DNA of 37,955 nucleotides, taken from an uncultured Clostridia bacterium. GTDB taxonomy: Bacteria > Bacillota > Clostridia > UBA1381. Of the stretch, positions 25,719 through 33,767 are shown piece by piece. Each line of letters starts with the position of its first letter. Positions within the stretch are counted from its first letter, which is position 1. The stretch is from contig CAKSRS010000020.1 of NCBI GenBank assembly GCA_934487205.1, positions 1 through 37,955 of the forward strand, in the 5' to 3' direction. A model generated the notes under the pieces. That model was not told the origin of the DNA and ran no database searches. It saw nothing but the letters and a program-made list of their open reading frames with translations. The translations under genes and the position numbers were made by a program.

Positions 25719-28700
25719 CTACTGAATATACAAATTGCCGCAAAGCGGAATCATTTCGCCGTTTGTTTTCCACAAATAAATCTTCATGCCCGCACAAGAT
25801 TCAGGCACAGTGATTTGAGTTTTTATTTCATTCGCGCCCCTTGTCAAATCTCCTGCATTCGCCTTTTGTACCGACAGCAGCCTTCCCGCAGCGTCATAGA
25901 AAGATACAAGTATTTCCGCGCCGCTTTCATGCTTATACAGATTATTTATAAGCACCGGAATTGTCAGCTCGCCGCTTGCCGCGTCATCAATTGTGTATAC
26001 TTCCTTTTGATTGATTTTCACTTTTCCGAGGCTTACCTCGCCCGCAAGAATATGCAATCTGCCGTAATAAATCAGGCTCTCGCCTTCATAAGCAGACACA
26101 TCAACGGGTTCTTCCTGTCTTGCGCCGCTCATTAATTGAACGCTGAGATGTCCGGCGCCGTTTTGCATACCGGTATTTTCGGTAACTTCCGCCCATTTCG
26201 TTCCTTCCGTTTCAATTCTCAGGTTTCGTCCGCTTGCATCGGCAATATTAAATTCTGCCGTATCACCGCACAATTTTTCCTGTCTGCCGATATCAACCGT
26301 TATTGTCCCCGTACCTCTTTCAAAATTCTTGAAATCGCCGACTATATATATCGGCTCGAACGATGAGGTAAAATTGAACACTCCGCCGTCTGCTTTCATT
26401 ACACCTATTTTATTTGTGTATTTATCATAAATTTCCGCATTGTCAATTCCCAAATTAAGTGCAATATTTTCCGCTTTGTTTTCCGACCACAAAACAATCA
26501 CCTGTTTTCCGTCGGTTCTGCGGAAACGGTATGCGCGCGTGCCAGACCAATCGTTGACATTTTCTATGCAGTCAACATATTCGGCATTTGTCAGCATTTT
26601 GTTATATCCCGCCATTGCCGCATATGCCGGTTTTGCCGCATAAGGCACTACGTCCTTTTCATTTCCCACAAGTCCGAAATTGCCGTTTCGGTCGCCGTCC
26701 ACAGCATCTTCAAGCCCTCTCACCGATGTACATATCAGACTGTACCAATACGAAGAATTTATAAATCCTTCCTTTTTGGTAAGCGCGTAAAGCTGTATGA
26801 GCTCTGCCCCCTGCGCCTTTAATGATGACAGCCCCTTATGTTCAACCGAAGGCGGCGTTGAACTTACAGACACTTCGGTAGACAATACGGGTATGTTCTC
26901 AAAACCGTACTTTGCCAGCAGCGTTTTAAGCCTGTTCATGGAATTTACGTAATTGTTGTCCCGAAATACCGTAGACCATTGTTCCAGTCCGGCAAATTCA
27001 TTTTGGTCAAACTCCCAGTCATACGGGTGAATTGTAATAATATCCATACAATCCGCGCTGACAGCCTTTAATGCCGATTCAAGCCATGTCCATTCTCTCC
27101 CCGAGAGTGCAAATCCGCAAACCAATCCGTCCGGGTCATTCTTCTTGATTATGGGATATGCTCTTGTTATGTACTCTGCATATTGGGCGCCCGTCATAAA
27201 AGCGTTCGGCTCATTTATAACCTCCCAATAAGTTACGCTGTCCTTATAGGTTTTGCTTACATAGTCTACATAAGCCTCCCATTCTGCCCATGCTTCTTCC
27301 GTTCCGATTTTATGCGGAGCATTTGGTTTGTCCCAGCCGCCGTAAAGCACTGCGTTTTCCATGCTCAGCGTCGCCATATTGTTTATGCCGCTGCTTATCG
27401 CGTCGGAGTATGCTATATTTGCATAGCTTGCATTATTTACAAATGCGTCCTTCGTTTTTTGCACATCACTCCAGCTTAAAACCGTGCGTATACCGCCGAT
27501 TCCCGCCTGCTGCATTATCTCTTTAACCGCGTCCCATTTATCCTGTGTTTCTATATAATACGCAAGACTGTTTGCGCCGCTTTCATAATTAAGCGGTTCG
27601 CCGTCCGTCCTCTTATTCACAACTGAGAACGGGAATGCACCGCATCTGTAAGACTGCGTTCCGTCCGCCGACACGCGCACCGTCGGTATAATTTTGTACG
27701 TACCGAATTTAGTTACATCAGCCGATACCGCACATTTTTTATTTTCGCCCGCATTCATCGTAAACGGGCTTAATGACGCACTTTTTAAAACTCTGCCATC
27801 CTCATCGATTATTTCATACGAAACCGTCACATTGGCAGCCGTATGCATGACGTTGTCCAATTGAATTTCCAGTGTCTTTTCATCATCGCCGCCGAAAATG
27901 TTACCCGTATGTTCCGATGTTACCTTACATTTTACCGGCTTATCAACCGTCTCGTGCAGAATAATATTATCAATATTAACCGTACCGTTACAACCGAATT
28001 TCAATGCATCGTATTGTAAATCCGGCATACCGTTGCCGTAAATTCCGTGCTGTGCAACAAAGCTGAAATCCGCACACACGGCGGGATTATCCCTCTCATA
28101 TATTTTTCCCTGCAGCGCGCAGCTCGAACGGTTAAAGTTTAATTCATATGAATACCATTTATTCTCTTCATAGGTAATGCCCGCAACTTCATTGCCCGCA
28201 ACGGAAAATTTTCCGTCCTCGGTCGGTCTTACGAGACCAAACTGATTATAAACATTTTCTCCTCCTTGACGGACATTTGCCTTTTCACACAACATAACAG
28301 AAGCGATATCCGTTCTCACGCCTTCAAATGAAAAGTCAAAGCGCATTGCATAATCTCTGTCCGAATCGGGCATCGTGTATGAAAGCGAATATCCCGAATT
28401 GCCCCAATTGGGCTGTATACTCATATATTTGTTTCCGCCCGACTCCTCTTTTATATTTACGGTTGCCGCTATTCCGTGTATATTTTCAATATCGCGCAGC
28501 GCCATATCATAATTTATCGTTAAAAGCGTGTACGCATCCTCGCAGAAAAAGCGTGATACATAGTCGCTCTTTAAATTTATGCCTTCCATGGTTTTTGCGG
28601 CAGTACTTACCTTCATTGTATATTCCGTACCGCCCGCAAGAGATTCGCGCAGTTTCAGACTGTATGTTTTTTTATCCTCCGAAAGAGTGCCGTCTGCCGA

Positions 28701-30206
28701 AACCTTTCTCCCGTCCGCATCGCATATCATAACCGAACCGGCAAGGCTGTCCTCGTCCATTGTGTCATTGAATAATATTTCAAATCCTTTTGTATCTGCC
28801 GTTATTCCGCTTTCCGTACCATCGGAAATTACGGTTACCGAATTAACCTTCGGTGCGGGAATTTTTGTCACCTTTATGTAATCAACCGACATCATAGCAT
28901 CTCTTACGTTATTCCAGAGCAGTAAATGGTCATATGTCGTGCCCGGTCTGTGCTGAAAATTATCACTGCCCGTCAGTGCTGCAAGCGTTGTGCTTGTTTC
29001 ACTTTCAACATTTCCCGTTTCGTGCTCATCAACAACTTTTAAATTTACATTGCCGTTATCATATGTTATCGTCACGGTACGCCACTCGTCCGATGTTGCG
29101 CTGCCTATACCCGTTTTATCGTCAAGCGACATATCGGACGCATTTCCGCCCGGCAAACCGTAACGGCACAGTGCTAAAAATCCCTGCGCAAATCCGTTAT
29201 ATGCTAACACTTCCGCCCCCGGATTTCCGTTCGACAGCGCAAGTACGCGGTAATTCAGATACGGCATTTTAAACCGCATTTCTATTTCATATTTATCCGC
29301 ACCTTCTAAATTCATTGCCTCTTTCAATGGGAAACGAACATACGAATCGTCGCCGTACTGAATGTATGACAGCTGCGACTCGCCCGCGTTTACCCAAATA
29401 TAGCTCGGTTTTAAACCTATAACGCTTGATGCGTCCTTCGCGGAATCGAAATCAAGATTTAACAGGCTGTTTTTATCCACCGGCTCATCATCTGTTTGAG
29501 CAGTCTTTTTAACCCTTATGTAATCAACCGACATCATTTCGTCTCTTTGTAAATTTCCGAGCAGCAAATGGTCATACGTTGTGCCCGGTCTGTGCTGAAA
29601 ATTAGCACTGCCAGTCAGCGCCGCAAGCGTTGTGCTTGTTTCACTTTCAACATTTCCTGATTCATGCTCATCTATAACCTTCAGCTTTACGCTGCCGTTA
29701 TCATAGGTTATCGTTACCGTACGCCATTCATCCGATGTTGCGCTGCCTATACCTGTTTTATCGTCAAGCGACATATCGGACGCATTTCCGCCCGGCACAC
29801 CATAGCGGCACAGCGACAAAAGTCCCTGCGCAAATCCCCAATACACTCTCGAATCATCGGGATTTCCGTTCGACAGTGCGAGCACGCGGTAATTCAGGTA
29901 CGGCATTTTAAACCGCATTTCTATTTCATATTTGTCCGTACCTTCCAAGTTCATTGCCTCTTTTAAAGGAAAACGAACATAAGAATCGTCGCCGTACTGA
30001 ATATATGACAGCTGCGACCCGCCGGGACTCACCCAAATATAATTCGGTTTTAAACCAATGATGCCCGACGCATCATTTTCCGAATCAAAATCGAGGTTTA
30101 ACAAATATTTCTCGTTCGCCTCAGCTCCTGCTGATATTGGCGCAAGCGTTCCCGCAGACGTAACCGCTATCGCAAAAGCCATCACCATTGCAAAAAATTT
30201 TCTCAT
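25719..30206 (-). CDS. Very large secreted clan GH-A glycosidase with tandem lectin modules
   Basis: 1495 residues. After the signal peptide (to about 28) come two near-identical lectin-like modules (34-234 and 248-448), an Ig-like Big_5 module (450-555), a third lectin-like module (560-755), an NIFGGDDE Ig-like module (768-865), and a TIM barrel (880-1215). The barrel has YWEVINEPN with acid/base Glu999, ITIHPYD near 1057 and LSTEVS with nucleophile Glu1111. A barrel-associated beta-sandwich and a C-terminal domain ending in GMKIYLWKTNGEMIPLCGNLY follow; there is no CBM9-like part. From module three to the beta-sandwich it is a clear paralogue of the 1195-residue enzyme. No SLH or sortase signal is visible, so display may depend on the SLH partners. 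AAGGAAGGAAG precedes the ATG. Confidence 0.8.
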   Translation of the reverse strand: MRKFFAMVMAFAIAVTSAGTLAPISAGAEANEKYLLNLDFDSENDASGIIGLKPNYIWVSPGGSQLSYIQYGDDSYVRFPLKEAMNLEGTDKYEIEMRFKMPYLNYRVLALSNGNPDDSRVYWGFAQGLLSLCRYGVPGGNASDMSLDDKTGIGSATSDEWRTVTITYDNGSVKLKVIDEHESGNVESETSTTLAALTGSANFQHRPGTTYDHLLLGNLQRDEMMSVDYIRVKKTAQTDDEPVDKNSLLNLDFDSAKDASSVIGLKPSYIWVNAGESQLSYIQYGDDSYVRFPLKEAMNLEGADKYEIEMRFKMPYLNYRVLALSNGNPGAEVLAYNGFAQGFLALCRYGLPGGNASDMSLDDKTGIGSATSDEWRTVTITYDNGNVNLKVVDEHETGNVESETSTTLAALTGSDNFQHRPGTTYDHLLLWNNVRDAMMSVDYIKVTKIPAPKVNSVTVISDGTESGITADTKGFEILFNDTMDEDSLAGSVMICDADGRKVSADGTLSEDKKTYSLKLRESLAGGTEYTMKVSTAAKTMEGINLKSDYVSRFFCEDAYTLLTINYDMALRDIENIHGIAATVNIKEESGGNKYMSIQPNWGNSGYSLSYTMPDSDRDYAMRFDFSFEGVRTDIASVMLCEKANVRQGGENVYNQFGLVRPTEDGKFSVAGNEVAGITYEENKWYSYELNFNRSSCALQGKIYERDNPAVCADFSFVAQHGIYGNGMPDLQYDALKFGCNGTVNIDNIILHETVDKPVKCKVTSEHTGNIFGGDDEKTLEIQLDNVMHTAANVTVSYEIIDEDGRVLKSASLSPFTMNAGENKKCAVSADVTKFGTYKIIPTVRVSADGTQSYRCGAFPFSVVNKRTDGEPLNYESGANSLAYYIETQDKWDAVKEIMQQAGIGGIRTVLSWSDVQKTKDAFVNNASYANIAYSDAISSGINNMATLSMENAVLYGGWDKPNAPHKIGTEEAWAEWEAYVDYVSKTYKDSVTYWEVINEPNAFMTGAQYAEYITRAYPIIKKNDPDGLVCGFALSGREWTWLESALKAVSADCMDIITIHPYDWEFDQNEFAGLEQWSTVFRDNNYVNSMNRLKTLLAKYGFENIPVLSTEVSVSSTPPSVEHKGLSSLKAQGAELIQLYALTKKEGFINSSYWYSLICTSVRGLEDAVDGDRNGNFGLVGNEKDVVPYAAKPAYAAMAGYNKMLTNAEYVDCIENVNDWSGTRAYRFRRTDGKQVIVLWSENKAENIALNLGIDNAEIYDKYTNKIGVMKADGGVFNFTSSFEPIYIVGDFKNFERGTGTITVDIGRQEKLCGDTAEFNIADASGRNLRIETEGTKWAEVTENTGMQNGAGHLSVQLMSGARQEEPVDVSAYEGESLIYYGRLHILAGEVSLGKVKINQKEVYTIDDAASGELTIPVLINNLYKHESGAEILVSFYDAAGRLLSVQKANAGDLTRGANEIKTQITVPESCAGMKIYLWKTNGEMIPLCGNLYIQ
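28863..29465 (-). repeat. Lectin-like module copy C
   Basis: Second copy inside the 1495-residue enzyme; the most divergent of the three (for example LWNNVRDAMMS in place of LGNLQRDEMMS) but still very close. Confidence 0.85.
29505..30107 (-). repeat. Lectin-like module copy B
   Basis: First copy inside the 1495-residue enzyme; very similar to copy A of the 782-residue protein, including the signal peptide upstream (FAIAVTS.GTLAP.SA). Confidence 0.85.
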
Positions 30207-30238
30207 TATAACACTTCCTTCCTTATTGATTACAAAAT

Positions 30239-31132
30239 CTACCCCTTAATACCACTCATGTTCAACCCGCCCGATATCTGTTTGGATAAAAATGCATATA
30301 TCAGTATCGGCGGAATTGACGCAAGCAGCGTTACCATTAAAATATCATTTTCCTTCAAGCCGAATCCGCCGCCCGATATCTGATAAAGCAAAACCGAAAT
30401 CGGTTCTTTATTGGTTCCGCCCAAAATCAGATACGGCCACATAAAGCTGTTCCATGAATTTAAAATACTGTAAATTGATACAACAGCCAAAACCGGTTTC
30501 GACAGCGGCAGAATTATCCTGAAGAATATTCCCGTATCTGAGCAACCGTCAATCCTTGCTGCCTCCATATACTCCCGCGGAATACTGTTGAAAAAGTTTC
30601 GCAGCAGCATTATATTAAAGGCATTACAGCCCGCCATCAGCCACATCGGAAAATATGTACCCGTCAAATCAATATGCAAAAGCGGCATATCGACAAAAGT
30701 CATGTAAAGCGGCGTTAAGCCAATCCCCGGCAGCAACATTGACCAAAAAACAAGCGTTTCCAGTAAAACCGTTCCGCGCGGGCGGATTTTCGACAGCACA
30801 TATCCCGCCAATCCGTTAAATGTCACATCTATCACCCAGCACCCGCCTATGATGCACAATGTACTTATAAAATACGGAAGAAGATTTATGCTTTTCAAAA
30901 CCTCCGTAACTCTCGACATATGAAAACGCTCCGGCAAAAATGTCGGCGGAATTTTATACATTTCGGACGGCTCTTTGAATGCCGAAAACAGCGCCCATAT
31001 AACCGGCAAAATACATGCGGCTGCAACAAGGAGCAGCAATATGAACATAATAATATAAACCACTTTAACATATGTACTTTTTAAATCTGAAAAATTAAGC
31101 AGTCCTTCCATTTTATTATTGAAAACCTTCAT
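30239..31132 (-). CDS. ABC sugar transporter permease, MalG/LacG-type (CUT1)
   Basis: 297 residues with six predicted membrane helices. The cytoplasmic EAA loop EYMEAARIDGCSDTGIFFRIILPLSKP contacts the ATPase. Features of the second permease of CUT1 systems are PVIWALFSAFK near the first helix and NSWNSFMWPYLIL near the end. AAGGAG six bases before the ATG at 31132 marks the true start; longer in-frame starts overlap the previous gene. It pairs with the permease encoded 10 bases upstream and receives substrate from the lipoprotein. No ATPase gene is present, so MsmX-type sharing is likely. Similar pairs import oligosaccharides of several sugar units. Confidence 0.9.
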   Translation of the reverse strand: MKVFNNKMEGLLNFSDLKSTYVKVVYIIMFILLLLVAAACILPVIWALFSAFKEPSEMYKIPPTFLPERFHMSRVTEVLKSINLLPYFISTLCIIGGCWVIDVTFNGLAGYVLSKIRPRGTVLLETLVFWSMLLPGIGLTPLYMTFVDMPLLHIDLTGTYFPMWLMAGCNAFNIMLLRNFFNSIPREYMEAARIDGCSDTGIFFRIILPLSKPVLAVVSIYSILNSWNSFMWPYLILGGTNKEPISVLLYQISGGGFGLKENDILMVTLLASIPPILIYAFLSKQISGGLNMSGIKG

Positions 31133-31142
31133 GCCAATCTCC

Positions 31143-32057
31143 TTAGTCATTAATTTTTTTATCCAATTTGAAGTATACAATCGTCAGCCAGATTAAAAGC
31201 AGGAAAATCACTACGCTGAGCGCCATTGATTTATCAAACTGTCCGTATTTGAATGCGTAATAATAATTCACCAGTCCGAGCGATGCCGAGGCGCCGTTCG
31301 GTCCGCCGCCCGTCATAACGAGCGGCTGCTCCGTAACCTGAAACACACTGATAATTTGCCTGACTGCCTGAAGAAGGAGTATTCCCCACATATTGGGCAT
31401 CATTATAACTTTCACCCTGGTAAAAATTCCCGCTCCGTCCAGCCGTGCCGCCTCATACAGGCTCTGGTCTATGCCCTGCAGCGACGATAGATACAATATC
31501 ACCGCACCGCCAAACCCGCTCCACGTCATGGTTATTACAATAAGCGGTATTGATAAATTCGCATTGCTCAGCCACGACATCGGCATTATGCCGAGAAAAT
31601 ACAAAAGCATATTCAAAAGTCCGCCGTTTCCGTCCGCATAAATCATACGCCAAATCAAGTAGGTTGCCATTGAGGGAATTACACACGGCAAATAAAACGC
31701 AACGTTGAAAAACTGTTTTGTTTTTACCATTTCATTCATCATGACTGCCGCTAAAAACGGCAGCGGAAGTCCCAACACCAATGACCAAAGCACATATTTT
31801 ACGGTGTTCCACAAAGACTTCATGAAATTGGTATCGGAAATTACATCCGTATAATTTTTTAACCCTATAAATTCCGTCCGCGTCATTCCCTGCATTCTGA
31901 ACAGCGAGTCTACAAATGAAATAACAATCGGCCGCCATACAAAAAGCGCAAACGCTATAACAGCCGGCAAGATAAGCAGCCACCCCGATATATTTTTCCC
32001 AAAACTCATTCGTTTCGCTGTCTTTCCATTTTTCCTCATAGTTATTTTGCCTTTCAT
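31143..32057 (-). CDS. ABC sugar transporter permease, MalF/LacF-type (CUT1)
   Basis: 304 residues from the ATG that overlaps the preceding stop (TAATG); an ATG six codons later, after GAAAGG, is an alternative. Six helices are predicted, with WLLILPAVIAFALFVWRPIVISFVDS as the first. The EAA loop is SLYEAARLDGAGIFTRVKVIMMPNM, and LVMTGGGPNGAS near the end is typical of MalF-like permeases. It forms the membrane channel with the following permease. The upstream substrate-binding lipoprotein and one-base overlap support a single transport operon. Confidence 0.9.
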   Translation of the reverse strand: MKGKITMRKNGKTAKRMSFGKNISGWLLILPAVIAFALFVWRPIVISFVDSLFRMQGMTRTEFIGLKNYTDVISDTNFMKSLWNTVKYVLWSLVLGLPLPFLAAVMMNEMVKTKQFFNVAFYLPCVIPSMATYLIWRMIYADGNGGLLNMLLYFLGIMPMSWLSNANLSIPLIVITMTWSGFGGAVILYLSSLQGIDQSLYEAARLDGAGIFTRVKVIMMPNMWGILLLQAVRQIISVFQVTEQPLVMTGGGPNGASASLGLVNYYYAFKYGQFDKSMALSVVIFLLLIWLTIVYFKLDKKIND

Positions 32058-33448
32058 TAATTCATTTTATCAAGATGATTTTTCTGGAAATCATTTACCG
32101 CTGTCTTTGTCAAAGCGTCGATATCGGCTGCCTCGTTTGTCAGTATTTCCTGAATTACGCCGTCCAGAACCGCATACAGCTGCTGGCAGCATGCGCTCTC
32201 CTCCGGTCTTATGATTACTCCGGTAAAGTCCATATAATCTTTGAAATTATCAATCGATACATTTGCATAATCAGCTGCTATTTCTTTGATTTTCTCTTTT
32301 CTTTCATCACTCTGCCAAATTCCGAACAATTCTTCCGGGAATACAATTCCGCCGTTATCAATGGTTTCCTGATAATTCTGACGCAGATTTTGCTCAATTT
32401 CCGGTGTAATTTCCGGCGTGTATCCCTGATACATGAGCCATTTGAGTCCGGCATCGTTTTCTTCGCTCGTGTTTCCTTTAAAGAACATTCGTACACTTCC
32501 GCCCATTTGCGAATATCTTCCTTCCGTTCCCGCCGGTATTTTCGCCATGAAAAGATTATCCTTGTTCATTCCGTAATGTTCAACAATCTGCTCGGCAAAT
32601 GAGCTTGTTCCTATTGCCATCGCCGCCTGTCCCGTGCCGAATACCCGATACACGCCCGCGTTGTCAAGAACTTTTTCATCAGACCACGCATTCTGTTTCC
32701 AGCGGAGGTCATGTATGTATTGCAAGGCGTTTCGAAATTCCGGTGTGTCGAACGTGGCTTTCCATTTGCCGCCCTCGCCCTGTTCTTCAAAATTTACGCC
32801 GTAACTCCACGCTATGTTCATAAATATCCAGCCGCCGCAGTTATCTATCGTAGGCATTACAAAACCCGCAACGCCTGTTTTTTCTTTAATAATTTTTGCA
32901 TATTCCGCAAGCTGTTCATATGTCTGCGGAATTTTTGGCATGCCGTTTTTATCCGTCAGACCAGCTTTTTGGAAAAGCTCCTTATTTATAATAAGTCCCT
33001 GCGCGTATGTATTAACCGGCAAACAGCAAATCTCGCCGCTTTCGTCACTTATTAACGGCAGCAAATCGGGGTTTATCTTATTAAGCAGTCCGTTATCCTT
33101 TAAATTTTTCGTTATATTGCATGTGTATCCGGCTTTTCGCATCGAATCAATTTCCGTGAAATATATGTCGAGAAACGCCGGCAGCTGTCCCGCAGCAGCC
33201 TTTGCATTAAACGTCTGCGAATCATATGTATACGTGTTGCCTTTGACAATTTTTATATTCGGATACTTCTTTTCAAAGCCCTCCTTCCAGCTTTCATACT
33301 TTTTAACCACCTCCTTGTTGCCGTTTCCCGGCCAGTTGCCTACCTCTACACTGATTTTTCCGTCGTTTCCGCCCCCGGTGCCGCAGCCCGTTACAGCCGT
33401 CAGCAGCGCCGCACCGAGAAGAAGTGCTATTAATTTTTTTCCTTTCAT
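32057..33448 (-). CDS. Lipoprotein substrate-binding protein of a CUT1 sugar ABC transporter
   Basis: 463 residues. The start after AGGAAGGATTAC gives a short basic segment, a hydrophobic stretch and lipobox TAVTGC, with Cys22 as the lipid-bearing residue. The mature protein has the family-1 solute-binding layout: ITVEVGNWPGNGN-like N-terminus (actually KISVEVGNWPG), FLDIYFTEIDSM, QTYEQLAEYAKIIKEKTG, GWIFMNIAWSYGVNF, and AMAIGTSSFAEQIVEHYG. Such proteins catch oligosaccharides outside the membrane and hand them to the permeases. It is the first gene of the operon, 51 bases from the predicted -10 and therefore the best place to read induction. The ligand is unknown; the presence of GH78 and GH36 suggests rhamnose- or galactose-bearing oligomers. 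Confidence 0.9.
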   Translation of the reverse strand: MKGKKLIALLLGAALLTAVTGCGTGGGNDGKISVEVGNWPGNGNKEVVKKYESWKEGFEKKYPNIKIVKGNTYTYDSQTFNAKAAAGQLPAFLDIYFTEIDSMRKAGYTCNITKNLKDNGLLNKINPDLLPLISDESGEICCLPVNTYAQGLIINKELFQKAGLTDKNGMPKIPQTYEQLAEYAKIIKEKTGVAGFVMPTIDNCGGWIFMNIAWSYGVNFEEQGEGGKWKATFDTPEFRNALQYIHDLRWKQNAWSDEKVLDNAGVYRVFGTGQAAMAIGTSSFAEQIVEHYGMNKDNLFMAKIPAGTEGRYSQMGGSVRMFFKGNTSEENDAGLKWLMYQGYTPEITPEIEQNLRQNYQETIDNGGIVFPEELFGIWQSDERKEKIKEIAADYANVSIDNFKDYMDFTGVIIRPEESACCQQLYAVLDGVIQEILTNEAADIDALTKTAVNDFQKNHLDKMN

Positions 33449-33484
33449 GTAATCCTTCCTTTCATAATTCATTTGCACATAGTG

Positions 33485-33530
33485 CTGTTTACAATTTAAT
33501 TATACGTCGGGGCGATTATCCTGTAAACAG
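33485..33530 (-). promoter_or_regulatory. Promoter of the glycan operon inside a 9-bp inverted repeat
   Basis: On the minus strand -35 TTTACA (33522-33527), 17-base spacer, -10 TATAAT (33499-33504). CTGTTTACA (33485-33493) and TGTAAACAG (33522-33530) form a perfect inverted repeat that brackets the promoter, so a repressor or looping operator is plausible. Confidence 0.75.
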
Positions 33531-33542
33531 ACATTTTTTCAT

Positions 33543-33624
33543 CATGTCACTTTTCTTTACACATGCATGTGTCACTTTTTCACCATGTCACATTATATTA
33601 ACTCGCCCGCATTTATCAAGTCAC
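33543..33624. promoter_or_regulatory. TGTCAC direct repeats upstream of the operon promoter
   Basis: Copies of TGTCAC occur at 33545, 33570 and 33586, two of them followed by TTTT, with a related AAGTCAC at 33618. They lie 15 to 97 bases upstream of the operon -35, where AraC activators usually bind direct repeats. The encoded regulator is divergent and adjacent. Confidence 0.55.
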
Positions 33625-33688
33625 GAAACCCGCATAGATATGGGAAATTTTTCACATCACCAATTTATTTTGCGACACGTCTGTTTTG

Positions 33689-33717
33689 TTGACTTTGCAA
33701 TTTTGTTATGCTATAAT
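33689..33717 (+). promoter_or_regulatory. Sigma-A promoter of the AraC-type regulator gene
   Basis: -35 TTGACT (33689-33694), 17-base spacer, -10 TATAAT (33712-33717). Very close to consensus; 50 bases upstream of the regulator ATG. Confidence 0.85.
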
Positions 33718-33767
33718 TACATCATAGGATACAGGACACGGTTTGATTTTTATATTGGAGTTTTACC

